Shown here: one piece after another, positions 8,814-18,895 of the stretch
How positions within the stretch are numbered: position 1 is the stretch's first letter
Layout: every line of letters starts with the position of its first letter
Source of the DNA: Bacteroidia bacterium
GTDB lineage: Bacteria; Bacteroidota; Bacteroidia; Cytophagales; Cyclobacteriaceae
NCBI GenBank assembly: GCA_030426345.1
Contig: JAUHYU010000011.1
Coordinates: 1-64,000, forward strand
Reading direction: 5' to 3'
Length of the DNA stretch: 64,000 nucleotides
The notes under the pieces: model-generated
What the model was told of the DNA's origin: nothing
The model's input: the letters and a program-made list of their open reading frames with translations, nothing else
The model's database searches: none
Program-made: the position numbers and the translations under genes

Positions 8814-11800
8814 ATGAAAGAAAATAAAAAACAATACTGGAAAGGGGTAGAACAATTAACCAACGATCCGGAATTTGTTAAATATGCCGGCAAAGAATTT
8901 TCACAAGACCTCCCATATAAAAAGGGAGTTCTTCAAGAAGAAGAAGGTGGAAGTTCGCGAAGGGATTTTCTTAAGCTCATGGGATTTAGTGTGGCTGCTG
9001 CCTCTTTAGCAGCATGCGAAGCTCCAGTAAGAAAAGCCATACCATATCTAAATAAACCGGAAGTAATTGATCCGGGAGTGCCAAATTATTATGCTTCGAC
9101 CTATACCAATGGTGGAAATTACTGCAGTATTGTAGTTAAGACCAGAGAGGGCAGGCCGATTAAAATTGAGCCAAATAAATTGTCTGATGTTTCCGGTAGC
9201 GGAACAAGTGCACAAGCAGAAGCTTCTGTACTTTCTTTGTACGACAAGGCTAGACTACAAGCCCCTACTGCCAATGGAACAGCGATAGAATGGAAGGAAC
9301 TGGATAGTCAGATAATTGGCAAATTGGAAGGTATTGCCGCTAGTGGTGGACAAATCAGAATAGTGAGCAAAACCATTCTAAGCCCATCAACTAAAGCTGT
9401 TATTGACCAATTCATTGAGAAATACCCAACTACAGAGTTGGTAATGTACGATGCGATATCTGCATATGGTATCGTAAAGGCAAATGAAGAATCATTTGGA
9501 AAGGCGGTTATACCTACTTATAATTTTGACAAGGCGAAGACTGTAGTAAGTTTTGGCGCAGATTTTTTAGGTACTTGGATTAATCCAAACAGGTTCAGCT
9601 CTGATTTTGTGAAAAACAGAAAGTTGAATTATGGCAAAAAGGAAATGTCCAGATTATATCAGTTTGAGACAAACCTTTCTCTTACAGGAGCAAATGCAGA
9701 TTATCGCACGCCGATCAAGCCTTCATCAGAAGGGATCGTAGTTACGACTTTATACAATTTATTAGCCGCCAGGTCGGGTCAACCAACTATTGGGGTTTCA
9801 AAAATTGAAGTTGCCCATCTTGAGGCTGCGGCCAATGACCTATGGAGCAATAAAGGACAATCACTTGTTGTTTCTGGCAGCAATGACCCCAATGTTCAAA
9901 TAATGGTCAATGCTATCAATGGCCTGCTTCAGAATATCGGTTCTACGATCGATCTCAAAACCCCTGTTTATTTTCGTCAGGGCAATGATGACAAAATGAA
10001 GCAGTTTGTCAATGATCTGGGAGCAGGCAAGATTCAAGGGGTAATATTCTTGAACAGCAATCCGATTTATGATCATTATCTTGGGAAGACTATCGAGGCT
10101 GGCCTTTCTAAAGCAAAGCTAAAAGTAGGTCTTTGTGAGCGGGCAGATGAAACAGCGTCTGACTTGGATTATTTGGCTCCTGACCACCATTATTTGGAAT
10201 CATGGAATGACGCCCAGCCAGTAGAAGGCAAATACAGCCTATGTCAACCTGCGATCTCTCCATTGTTTAATACTCGTCAGGCTCAGGAGTCTTTATTGAC
10301 TTGGGCAGGATATGGAAATAATGATTATTTTGAATTTGTCAAAGCGTATTGGCAAACGTATATTTTTACAACACAGAATAAACTACAGGATTTTCAGACA
10401 TTTTTTGATCAGTGCTTGTACGATGGCGTTTACAGCGTTGCTGGAAGAGCTGTTACGCTAGAACTTATTGTGTTTGGTGGCAATATTAGTGCTGCCGTTG
10501 GTAATATTTCAAGAACTTATACAGCAAATAATGAGGGGCTTGAGTTGGCATTGTACGAGACAATTGTAATTGGTGATGGGTCTCAAGCTAACAATCCTTG
10601 GCTACAGGAGACTCCGGATCCGATAACCAAAGCTTGTTGGGATAATTATCTGACCATAAGTCAGGCTATGGCAAAGGATTTGGGTGTAGAAATGGAGGAA
10701 GGAAATACCTATCAGGTGCAACTTAAAGTTGGCGAACAGACTTTGGTGCTTCCAGCAATAATACAACCAGGACAGGCAAGAGGAACCGTTGGTCTTGCAG
10801 TTGGATATGGAAGGACTAAGGTGGGCAAAGTCGCAGATAATTTGGGGGTGAATGCGTTTCCTTTGATCAGCGAAATATCAGGTACACCTACCATGAATGT
10901 ATTGTCGAATGTATCTGTATCTGCAACGAACGAGTCGGTAAAAGTAGCTCAAACGCAGACACATCACACATTCATGAATAGGGAATTTGTCGTGCAGGAA
11001 ACAACCCTTGATACCTACAAGAATCATCCGGAGCACGCATTCCACAGACCGAAAATCGCAGTATCCAATGCTTTGGAAAGGAAATTAGGAGATGAGGTAA
11101 TTGATGGTAAAATAGAGCCAAGGAAAATATCCCTTTGGAAAGGCCATGATTATAATAATCATCATTGGAATATGTCGATAGACATGAATTCTTGTATTGG
11201 TTGTAGTGCATGTTCTGTTGCATGTCAGGCAGAAAATAATGTTCCTGTTGTCGGCAAGAAAGAAGTGCTGAACCGAAGGGAAATGACCTGGATCAGGATT
11301 GATAGGTATTACAGTAGCGAAACGACAGCAACGACAAATGCGGAACTAGAGATCGCTGCTGAAAATCCTGAAGTAACATTTCAACCCATGATGTGCCAGC
11401 ATTGTAACAATGCTCCATGTGAGACTGTTTGTCCTGTAGCAGCAACATCCCATAGTACAGAAGGGCTCAACCAAATGGTTTATAACAGATGTATTGGAAC
11501 GAGGTACTGTGCTAATAACTGTCCTTATAAAGTAAGGAGGTTTAACTGGTTCAAATACCATGACAACGAGCAGTTTGATAATAACCTGGCAATGAATAAT
11601 GATCTAGGTAAAATGGTGCTTAATCCAGATGTTACAGTACGCTCTCGTGGGGTTATGGAAAAATGCACCTTTTGCGTTCAACGAATTCAGTATGGGAAGT
11701 TAGAAGCTAAGAAAAAAGGCAGAAGAGTAGTTGATGGAGAAGTGACCACTGCTTGCGCAAGTGCTTGTCCTACAGATGCAATTGTATTTGGCGATATCCG

Positions 11801-11960
11801 GGATCCGAAAAGTGAAATATCTAAATTGCTACAGATTAAGGATAAGGGAGATTCACAAGAGATCCATGAGCATCGAGCATACAATGTACTGGAAGAATTA
11901 AATGTGAAGCCAAATGTTTGGTATTTGGCTAAAGTTAGAAATAAAGAAGAAAACGCATAA
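8814..11960 (+). CDS. actB: alternative complex III subunit B, molybdopterin-oxidoreductase-like iron-sulfur protein
   Basis: A 1048-residue fusion of a molybdopterin-oxidoreductase-like domain (about 80-700) and a ferredoxin-type domain (about 785-1015). The N-terminus has a Tat-like signal, SRRDFLKLMG (48-57), ending in a lipobox-like LAAC (Cys68). Cysteine clusters CIGCSACSVAC, CQHCNNAPCETVCP, CIGTRYCANNCP, CTFC and CASACP supply iron-sulfur ligands. In characterised ACIII complexes the molybdopterin domain carries no cofactor, and the Fe-S clusters connect the quinol site to the ActA hemes. It lies 45 nt after actA and 3 nt before actC. Confidence 0.92.
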   Translation: MKENKKQYWKGVEQLTNDPEFVKYAGKEFSQDLPYKKGVLQEEEGGSSRRDFLKLMGFSVAAASLAACEAPVRKAIPYLNKPEVIDPGVPNYYASTYTNGGNYCSIVVKTREGRPIKIEPNKLSDVSGSGTSAQAEASVLSLYDKARLQAPTANGTAIEWKELDSQIIGKLEGIAASGGQIRIVSKTILSPSTKAVIDQFIEKYPTTELVMYDAISAYGIVKANEESFGKAVIPTYNFDKAKTVVSFGADFLGTWINPNRFSSDFVKNRKLNYGKKEMSRLYQFETNLSLTGANADYRTPIKPSSEGIVVTTLYNLLAARSGQPTIGVSKIEVAHLEAAANDLWSNKGQSLVVSGSNDPNVQIMVNAINGLLQNIGSTIDLKTPVYFRQGNDDKMKQFVNDLGAGKIQGVIFLNSNPIYDHYLGKTIEAGLSKAKLKVGLCERADETASDLDYLAPDHHYLESWNDAQPVEGKYSLCQPAISPLFNTRQAQESLLTWAGYGNNDYFEFVKAYWQTYIFTTQNKLQDFQTFFDQCLYDGVYSVAGRAVTLELIVFGGNISAAVGNISRTYTANNEGLELALYETIVIGDGSQANNPWLQETPDPITKACWDNYLTISQAMAKDLGVEMEEGNTYQVQLKVGEQTLVLPAIIQPGQARGTVGLAVGYGRTKVGKVADNLGVNAFPLISEISGTPTMNVLSNVSVSATNESVKVAQTQTHHTFMNREFVVQETTLDTYKNHPEHAFHRPKIAVSNALERKLGDEVIDGKIEPRKISLWKGHDYNNHHWNMSIDMNSCIGCSACSVACQAENNVPVVGKKEVLNRREMTWIRIDRYYSSETTATTNAELEIAAENPEVTFQPMMCQHCNNAPCETVCPVAATSHSTEGLNQMVYNRCIGTRYCANNCPYKVRRFNWFKYHDNEQFDNNLAMNNDLGKMVLNPDVTVRSRGVMEKCTFCVQRIQYGKLEAKKKGRRVVDGEVTTACASACPTDAIVFGDIRDPKSEISKLLQIKDKGDSQEIHEHRAYNVLEELNVKPNVWYLAKVRNKEENA

Positions 11961-11963
11961 TTT

Positions 11964-13337
11964 ATGGAAGTTGTTTCATCCGTACGTACCCCGCTGATAA
12001 CCGGTGGTAAAACTGTAGGAGACGTCACGCAGGATATTTGTGTTAGGGTTGAAGCCAAGCCACCTAAGTCCTGGTTTTTGGCAATGGCCATATCTCTGAC
12101 TTTTTTGTTTGTTGGCCTTTACGCGGTTTTTACTACAGCGTGGGAAGGTATCGGTGTCTGGGGCCTCAATAAAACTGTTGGTTGGGCATGGGATATAACC
12201 AACTTTGTGTGGTGGGTTGGTATAGGACATGCGGGTACGCTGATTTCTGCCATCTTGTTGTTGTTCAGACAGAAATGGAGAATGTCCATTAACAGGGCTG
12301 CGGAGGCGATGACTATATTTGCTGTGATCTGTGCGCTGTTTTTTCCCTTTATTCACATGGGAAGGTTATGGCTTGGGTTTTATTGGGTAATGCCATTGCC
12401 AAATACATTTGGTTCACTCTGGGTCAATTTTAACAGTCCATTACTTTGGGATGTATTTGCTATCAGTACCTACTTTACTGTATCATTGGTATTCTGGTAT
12501 ATTGGTTTAATTCCCGATTTTGCTACTATTAGAGATCGTGCTAAAAATAAAGTATCAGCAGTCATATATGGTGCATTGAGTTTTGGGTGGGTTGGAAGTG
12601 CCAAAGATTGGTCTAGGTATGAATCTGTTTCTTTGATTTTGGCAGGTTTGGCTACACCGCTTGTACTTTCGGTACATACCATTGTATCATTTGACTTTGC
12701 AACTTCAATTATTCCGGGATGGCATACTACAATTTTTCCACCATACTTTGTCTCTGGAGCTGTATTTTCAGGTTTTGCCATGGTGCTGACGTTACTGCTG
12801 ATAACAAGAAAGGTATATAAACTGGAGGATTATATTTCAGTTCAGCACATCGAATTTATGAATATCATTATCATTGTTACAGGTTCTATCGTGGGTATTG
12901 CCTACTTGACGGAGTTGTTTATAGCTTGGTATTCTGGTGTTCCTGCGGAGCAATATGCATTTCTGAATCGTGCTACAGGGCCTTATTGGTGGGCTTATGC
13001 TACAATGATGACATGCAATGTGGTAACACCGCAACTATTTTGGTTTAAGAAGATTAGGACAAGCTTGTGGGCAACTTTCTTCCTTTCAATAATTGTAAAT
13101 ATAGGGATGTGGTTCGAGCGATTCGTAATTATCGTGACCTCGCTGCATAGGGATTTCTTGCCAAGTAGTTGGGCAATGTTCTATCCTACTTTTTACGATG
13201 TTGGAGATTACCTGTTTACTTTTGGGATATTCTTTACCTTCTTCTTTTTGTTTGCAAAATTCTTTCCTGTAATCAATATGGCAGAGGTGAAGAGTATTAT
13301 AAAATCAACTTCAACTTCAGATAAAGCATTAAAATAA
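11964..13337 (+). CDS. actC: alternative complex III subunit C, NrfD/PsrC-like membrane quinol-binding subunit
   Basis: A 457-residue polytopic protein of the NrfD/PsrC family with about ten hydrophobic helices, expected to hold a quinol oxidation site at the periplasmic side. Family-like stretches include [11 protein letters not shown] near the start and [13 protein letters not shown] in the middle. The coding region begins 3 nt after actB and is followed directly by actD, the usual act gene order. Identification is strong from both sequence and context. Confidence 0.92.
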   Translation: MEVVSSVRTPLITGGKTVGDVTQDICVRVEAKPPKSWFLAMAISLTFLFVGLYAVFTTAWEGIGVWGLNKTVGWAWDITNFVWWVGIGHAGTLISAILLLFRQKWRMSINRAAEAMTIFAVICALFFPFIHMGRLWLGFYWVMPLPNTFGSLWVNFNSPLLWDVFAISTYFTVSLVFWYIGLIPDFATIRDRAKNKVSAVIYGALSFGWVGSAKDWSRYESVSLILAGLATPLVLSVHTIVSFDFATSIIPGWHTTIFPPYFVSGAVFSGFAMVLTLLLITRKVYKLEDYISVQHIEFMNIIIIVTGSIVGIAYLTELFIAWYSGVPAEQYAFLNRATGPYWWAYATMMTCNVVTPQLFWFKKIRTSLWATFFLSIIVNIGMWFERFVIIVTSLHRDFLPSSWAMFYPTFYDVGDYLFTFGIFFTFFFLFAKFFPVINMAEVKSIIKSTSTSDKALK

Positions 13338-13865
13338 ATGGCGACAAATAATAAATATCTTGTAGGCGTTTACGGAGATGATGATATTACGCTTAAGGCC
13401 GTGAAAAGCATAAGAGCTGCAAATATCAAAATTCACGAAGTGTTTTCACCTTTCCCTATTCATGGAATTGACGAGGCTTTGGGGTATAAACATTCGCGTT
13501 TGCCAAAGGCGGCGTTTATGTTTGGTGCTCTTGGGTTAACTTTGGCACTAACAATGCAGTTTTGGATGTTAGGCTATGACTGGCAAATGATTATTGGTGG
13601 GAAAAACTTTGCTTCATTGCCACCGTTTGTGCCTGTTTCATTCGAGTTAACCGTACTGATAAGTGCTCTGGGAATGGTTGCTACCTTTTTGATTGCCAGT
13701 GATTTGAAACCATATAAAAAACCAAAGATTTTTGATATCAGGATTACAGATGATAAACATGTGATCGCTATTGACCTTGGGCAGAATAAATTGGCAAAAG
13801 AAGAAATCAGCAAAATTGTTGCTGATACAGGTGCTGAAGAAGTGAACGAAAAAAGTTTCGATTAA
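13338..13865 (+). CDS. actD: alternative complex III subunit D (DUF3341)
   Basis: A 175-residue protein with an N-terminal soluble alpha/beta segment (the family opening GVYGDDDITLKAVKSI), two membrane helices (about 58-77 and 96-119) and a short C-terminal domain. DUF3341 proteins are ActD, a structural membrane subunit of ACIII without cofactors. The ATG immediately follows the actC stop codon. Confidence 0.9.
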   Translation: MATNNKYLVGVYGDDDITLKAVKSIRAANIKIHEVFSPFPIHGIDEALGYKHSRLPKAAFMFGALGLTLALTMQFWMLGYDWQMIIGGKNFASLPPFVPVSFELTVLISALGMVATFLIASDLKPYKKPKIFDIRITDDKHVIAIDLGQNKLAKEEISKIVADTGAEEVNEKSFD

Positions 13866-13877
13866 AAAAAGTTTAAA

Positions 13878-14504
13878 ATGAATAAAAGTAATATTCATCT
13901 CATATTACTCGCCATCTTGGGTTTGTCTTTGTGGTCGTGCAAGGCAAAAGATAATTTTCCGGGTTTGGAGTATGCCCCGAATATGTATAATTCTGTTCCT
14001 TATGAAGGTTTGAGTCAAATTACTGATAAAAGCCAAGGGATGTGGTTAAGTAACCGAGAAGATGGTTTGGGTGAATTTTTTAATTCCAATATCAACAATG
14101 ATCATAACATGAATATGCGTGAGCCTGTTACGAATACTGTAAAAAGAACAGATGGCGGATATTTGCCATATAGAATCCCTAAAGATAGTGCGGATTATGC
14201 CGGAAGAGTTTTGGTAAACCCTACAGATTCTACGGCAGAAGTATTGGCAGATGGTAAAGCTCTGTTCAATATATATTGTTCCGCCTGTCATGGGCCTACC
14301 GGGAATGGAGACGGAGCAGTAGGTAAAGTATTTTTAGGGGTTCCACCCTATAACTTGGGACGAGTAAAGGAATTGCCAGAAGGGCAGATATTCCATACGA
14401 TTACATATGGAAGAGGCCGTATGATGTCACATGCGTCACAAGTAGCTGTAGAAGATCGCTGGAAAATTGCGCGATATGTTCACGTTTTACAAAATCAAAA
14501 CTAA
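13878..14504 (+). CDS. actE: alternative complex III subunit E, monoheme cytochrome c lipoprotein
   Basis: A 208-residue exported lipoprotein: hydrophobic signal followed by a lipobox-like LWSC (Cys21). A single heme c site CSACH lies at 134-138, and the Met-rich RMMSH segment near 180 probably supplies the sixth ligand. In ACIII, ActE is the monoheme subunit near the exit to the oxidase or soluble cytochrome c. It lies between actD and actF with 12 and 20 nt gaps. Confidence 0.9.
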   Translation: MNKSNIHLILLAILGLSLWSCKAKDNFPGLEYAPNMYNSVPYEGLSQITDKSQGMWLSNREDGLGEFFNSNINNDHNMNMREPVTNTVKRTDGGYLPYRIPKDSADYAGRVLVNPTDSTAEVLADGKALFNIYCSACHGPTGNGDGAVGKVFLGVPPYNLGRVKELPEGQIFHTITYGRGRMMSHASQVAVEDRWKIARYVHVLQNQN

Positions 14505-14524
14505 GACTTACTTAATAGATCATC

Positions 14525-15784
14525 ATGTCTGAAGATAAATTTGTTTTTACTGCTGGATTACAAAAAAAACTGTTGATAGCCAAGCTCATAGGGATAGCTT
14601 TGGTAGTGGTAGGAATTTTATTCGTAGCATTTGGAGGTCATGGCCATGAAGAAGCTGCCGCCGGGCATCATTATCATTGGTTACATCGTGTTTGGGTAAA
14701 TTTATGGATTAACAATATATATTTTCTGGGGATTGCTCTAACAGGAGTTCTGTTTTTAGCTCTTCAATACGCCTCACAGGCGGGTTGGTCGGCCTACATC
14801 AATCGTATTCCGGAGGCATTTGGCGGATGGATATACGTGGCTTTTGGATTGACATTGATTATTTTTGGATTGGGCAATTATGCCGGGCCATCACACTTCC
14901 ATATTTTTCATTGGTTGGATAGTTCATTATATGTTGAGGGAGGTGAAAATTATGATGCAATCATTGCAGGAAAACAGGGATATCTAAACCTTCCTTTTTT
15001 TCTTACACGTTTGGTCATATATTTTGTGCTGTGGATCATGATGTTTCGTTTTATTAGAAATGAATCATTGAAGGAAGACATAAATGGTGGGGATAGCCAT
15101 TGGCGAAAACTAAGAGTTTATTCAACAGTATTTATTATTATTTTTGCAGTAACTTCTTCAACTGCAGCTTGGGATTGGGTATTGTCTATTGACACCCATT
15201 GGTTTAGTACCATGTTTGGATGGTATGTCTTCGCTAGTTGGTTTGTAGCTGCTATAGCTGCAATTACGCTTATTCTGATTTGGTTAAGGGAACAAGGCCA
15301 TTTTATGCAGCTAAATTCAGACCACTTGCATGACCTTGGCAAGTACCTATTTGCATTTAGTATATTTTGGACGTACATATGGTTTTCTCAATATTTATTA
15401 ATCTATTATGCCAATATACCTGAAGAAGCCGTTTACTTTTTGGAAAGGGTGAATAGCGAACAATATGCTTGGGTATTTTATGTCAATATTTTATTAAACT
15501 TCATCCTTCCGTTTTTTATATTGATGACTAGAGATTCAAAGAGGCATACTATATTTTTAAAAATCGCCTGTACATTCATATTGATTGGCCATTGGTTCGA
15601 TTTTTATCTAATGATAACACCTGGAACCTTGAGCGAAAATGGCGGAGTTGGATTTATTGAAATAGGCATGGCTGTGATTTTTGCAGCTGGATTCATATAT
15701 GTTGTTTTTCGCGGTTTAGCAAAAGCATCACTAGTAGCTCGAAATCATCCGATGTTGGAGGAGAGTCTTCATCATCACGTTTAG
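14525..15784 (+). CDS. actF: alternative complex III subunit F, second NrfD-like membrane subunit
   Basis: A 419-residue polytopic protein with about ten hydrophobic helices, distantly related to ActC/NrfD. It has a His-rich loop near residues 37-57 and at the C-terminus (HHHV). ActF completes the usual actABCDEF set; its quinone-binding role is debated for the family. It is separated from coxB by 133 nt containing an inverted repeat. Confidence 0.9.
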   Translation: MSEDKFVFTAGLQKKLLIAKLIGIALVVVGILFVAFGGHGHEEAAAGHHYHWLHRVWVNLWINNIYFLGIALTGVLFLALQYASQAGWSAYINRIPEAFGGWIYVAFGLTLIIFGLGNYAGPSHFHIFHWLDSSLYVEGGENYDAIIAGKQGYLNLPFFLTRLVIYFVLWIMMFRFIRNESLKEDINGGDSHWRKLRVYSTVFIIIFAVTSSTAAWDWVLSIDTHWFSTMFGWYVFASWFVAAIAAITLILIWLREQGHFMQLNSDHLHDLGKYLFAFSIFWTYIWFSQYLLIYYANIPEEAVYFLERVNSEQYAWVFYVNILLNFILPFFILMTRDSKRHTIFLKIACTFILIGHWFDFYLMITPGTLSENGGVGFIEIGMAVIFAAGFIYVVFRGLAKASLVARNHPMLEESLHHHV

Positions 15785-15841
15785 AGATACTGACTATTGG
15801 TTTCGCCGGGTGCGCTTGGTGTTTACAAAATTTCAGTGAAA

Positions 15842-15875
15842 TAGGGTACAAATTTCTTAGATTTTGCATACCCTA
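15842..15875 (+). other. inverted repeat between actF and coxB
   Basis: TAGGGTA at 15842-15848 pairs with TACCCTA at 15869-15875, and the stem can extend inward through CAAA/TTTG past a small bulge. No T-tract follows, so it is more likely an mRNA-stability or processing hairpin that separates the complex III and oxidase messages than a full terminator. Confidence 0.4.
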
Positions 15876-15917
15876 GTTCACGCTTAAAAAGTTTAAAAGT
15901 ATTAGCTTAAAAAAATT

Positions 15918-16964
15918 ATGATTGGATTCTCGATCGCAGTCGGTGTATTTATTATCCTTGCTATTCTGCTGTTGATTTTCAGATTGCACACATTGGTTAA
16001 TGTGATGAAGGAATCTGATAAAAAAGCAGGTGGTGGATTCAATAAAGGAAATGCCTTTTTGTTTATGGTATTTTTGATTGGAAGTTTTGGCCTCCTTTTT
16101 TGGTATTCTGTAAAGAATTTCCACCTCTATCAATTACCAATAGCTTCTGAACATGGTGTCACGACGGATAGGTTGTTTTGGATTACCATGTGGATAACTG
16201 GCATCGTGTTTATAATCACTCAAGTTTTGTTATTCTATTTCTCCTTTAAATATCGGCATGATGAAAATAGGAGAGCATTGTTTTTTCCTGACAATAATAG
16301 GCTTGAGTTGCTTTGGACCATTGTTCCTGCAATTGTACTGACTATTTTGGTGGTATACGGGCTTTTTGTTTGGAATAAAGTGATGGCTCCGGCACCTAAA
16401 AATGCCGAAGTGATAGAAATTATGGGATATCAATTTGCTTGGAGGGTAAGGTACCCTGGTAAGGATGAGGTGCTCGGGACACATGACTATCGGAAAATTG
16501 ATGCTACAAATGAATTTGGTTTGGATTTCACTGATCGTGCCGCTTATGATGATTTTGTGCCTCGAGAGCTGCACCTGCCTAAAGGACAGCCGGTTGAGTT
16601 AAAAATAAGGGCTAGAGATGTGTTGCACAGTGTATTTGCACCACATTTTAGATTGAAGATGGATGCTGTACCGGGAATGCCAACGAGATTTTGGTTTATC
16701 CCTACCAAATCAACTGCTGAGATGAGAGAGGAAACTGGTAATTCTGAGTTTAATTACGAGATAGCCTGTACGGAAGTATGCGGAAAGGGTCATTTCTCCA
16801 TGAGATTGCTAGTTGTTGTTGATGAACCTGCAGACTATGAAAAGTGGAAATCTGAGCAACAACCTTGGTTATCTAAAAACCCTGAGTACATGGCACAAGT
16901 ACCTCAAGACCTGAAGGAACTTGCTATGATCAAATCACAATCTGAATCAACAAAATTAAACTGA
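15918..16964 (+). CDS. coxB: cytochrome c oxidase subunit II
   Basis: Subunit II accepts electrons at its CuA centre and passes them to subunit I. The CuA ligands are visible: His237, then Cys284, Glu286, Cys288, His292 and Met295 in CTEVCGKGHFSM. Unlike classical two-helix subunit II, there are four hydrophobic segments (about 3-22, 48-64, 89-110, 132-152), so two extra helices lie at the N-terminus. No cytochrome c domain is fused to the C-terminus, consistent with electron delivery from ActE/ActA or a separate cytochrome. It heads the cox part of the operon. Confidence 0.93.
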   Translation: MIGFSIAVGVFIILAILLLIFRLHTLVNVMKESDKKAGGGFNKGNAFLFMVFLIGSFGLLFWYSVKNFHLYQLPIASEHGVTTDRLFWITMWITGIVFIITQVLLFYFSFKYRHDENRRALFFPDNNRLELLWTIVPAIVLTILVVYGLFVWNKVMAPAPKNAEVIEIMGYQFAWRVRYPGKDEVLGTHDYRKIDATNEFGLDFTDRAAYDDFVPRELHLPKGQPVELKIRARDVLHSVFAPHFRLKMDAVPGMPTRFWFIPTKSTAEMREETGNSEFNYEIACTEVCGKGHFSMRLLVVVDEPADYEKWKSEQQPWLSKNPEYMAQVPQDLKELAMIKSQSESTKLN

Positions 16965-16990
16965 CGGCAGTCACGTAAACTAAAATATTT

Positions 16991-18841
16991 ATGGATTCTA
17001 CAGTAGTAAATGAGCATATTGATCACGCCGTAGAGGATCATGCCCATGAGCATCATGGTAATTTTATAACTAACTATATTTTTTCTACGGATCATAAGAT
17101 CATTGCCAAACAATACTTAATAACTGGTATTTTTTGGGCGATTATAGGAGGCGGGATGTCCATGATATTCCGACTTCAATTGGGCTTCCCCGAAGCAACT
17201 ATGGAATGGCTACGACCATTGTTGGGCGACTGGATCACATCGACAGGCAAGCTAGATCCAGAATTTTATCTTGCTTTGGTGACAATGCATGGAACAATCA
17301 TGGTATTTTTTGTACTTACTGCTGGCTTGAGTGGAACATTTAGTAATTACCTGATCCCGTTACAAATAGGTGCACGAGACATGGCTTCAGGCTTTATGAA
17401 CATGCTGTCTTATTGGTTCTTTTTCGTTTCCAGTGTTGTAATGTTTATTTCTATATTTATCGAAACCGGACCTGCTTCTGGAGGATGGGTTATCTATCCG
17501 CCTTTGAGTGCTTTGCCTCAAGCGATATCAGGATCAGGGTTAGGTATGACTTTATGGTTGGTTTCTATAGCATTATTTATTGTTTCTACTTTATTAGGAG
17601 GTATAAACTACATCACGACTATAATTAACCTAAGGACCAAAGGAATGTCGTTTACGAAACTTCCACTGACCATATGGTCATTTTTCTTTACCGCAACCAT
17701 AGGTTTACTTTCATTCCCTGTGCTTTTAGGAGCGGCTTTGTTGCTGATATTTGATCGTAGTTTTGGCACGAGTTTCTATTTATCAGAAATATATATCGCA
17801 GGAGAAGCACTTCCTAACATGGGAGGAAGCCCGATATTGTTTCAGCATTTGTTCTGGTTTTTGGGACATCCAGAAGTATATATTGTAATTATGCCGGCCT
17901 TTGGGATTACATCAGAAATTATTTCTACCAATAGCCGTAAGCCTATTTTTGGTTATAAAGCTATGATCATTTCACTACTAGGGATTACCGTACTCTCGTT
18001 TGTTGTATGGGCGCATCACATGTTTGTGAGTGGGATGAACCCCTTTCTTGGGTCAATATTTATGTTGTTAACATTAATCATTGCGATTCCATCTGCGGTG
18101 AAGGTGTTTAATTATTTGACTACCTTATGGAAGGGGAATATTATATTTACACCGGCTATGTTGTTTTCTATAGGTTTGGTTTCCTTCTTTATTTCAGGAG
18201 GACTTACTGGGCTTTTTGTGGGTAATTCGGCTGTCGATATCCAATTGCACGATACCTATTTTATCGTTGCTCACTTCCATTTAGTGATGGGAAGTGCTGC
18301 ATTTTTTGGTATGATTGCAGGGGTTTATCATTGGTTCCCGAAAATGTTTGGTAGGATGATGGACAATAAATTGGGCTACATACATTTCTGGCTTTCCTTT
18401 GTAGGGATATACATGGTGTTTTTTCCAATGCATTATATAGGCATTGCTGGATTTCCGAGAAGGTACTATTCATTCACAAACTTTGATGCGTTCAGTACTT
18501 TTGTGGATTTGAATGCTTTTGTAAGTATTGCTGCCCTTATTACTTTTGCTGCACAATTTATATTCCTTTTTAACTTCTTTTATAGCATCTATAGAGGCAA
18601 GAAAGCCCCTGAAAATCCATGGAATTCCAATACATTGGAGTGGACAACACCTCGAAACCCAGGTCATGGTAACTGGCCTGGTGAGATTCCTACTGTCTAT
18701 CGTTGGCCATATGATTATAGTAAACCTGGTGCCAAAGAGGATTTTATTCCTCAGAATATTCCATTTTCAAAAACACCTGAGTCAAATTTGCCACATGAAG
18801 TAAAAGAAATTGAAAAGGAGAAAGCTGTAGAAAAGGCGTAA
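16991..18841 (+). CDS. coxA: cytochrome c oxidase subunit I (A-type heme-copper oxidase)
   Basis: The catalytic subunit, 616 residues and about twelve helices, reduces O2 at the heme a3/CuB site. Diagnostic stretches are TMHGTIMVFFV (low-spin heme His), GHPEVYIVIMPAFG (CuB His, the His-Tyr crosslink and the A1-type glutamate of the D channel), VWAHHMF (CuB His pair) and VAHFHLVMG (heme a and a3 His). The N-terminal 30 residues are His-rich (HIDHAVEDHAHEHHGN). It starts 26 nt after coxB. The enzyme belongs to the proton-pumping A family. Confidence 0.95.
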   Translation: MDSTVVNEHIDHAVEDHAHEHHGNFITNYIFSTDHKIIAKQYLITGIFWAIIGGGMSMIFRLQLGFPEATMEWLRPLLGDWITSTGKLDPEFYLALVTMHGTIMVFFVLTAGLSGTFSNYLIPLQIGARDMASGFMNMLSYWFFFVSSVVMFISIFIETGPASGGWVIYPPLSALPQAISGSGLGMTLWLVSIALFIVSTLLGGINYITTIINLRTKGMSFTKLPLTIWSFFFTATIGLLSFPVLLGAALLLIFDRSFGTSFYLSEIYIAGEALPNMGGSPILFQHLFWFLGHPEVYIVIMPAFGITSEIISTNSRKPIFGYKAMIISLLGITVLSFVVWAHHMFVSGMNPFLGSIFMLLTLIIAIPSAVKVFNYLTTLWKGNIIFTPAMLFSIGLVSFFISGGLTGLFVGNSAVDIQLHDTYFIVAHFHLVMGSAAFFGMIAGVYHWFPKMFGRMMDNKLGYIHFWLSFVGIYMVFFPMHYIGIAGFPRRYYSFTNFDAFSTFVDLNAFVSIAALITFAAQFIFLFNFFYSIYRGKKAPENPWNSNTLEWTTPRNPGHGNWPGEIPTVYRWPYDYSKPGAKEDFIPQNIPFSKTPESNLPHEVKEIEKEKAVEKA

Positions 18842-18895
18842 TGCACCCTATGAGAAAACAATTGCATTTAAAAAATAAAATAGTAGCAAGCTGAT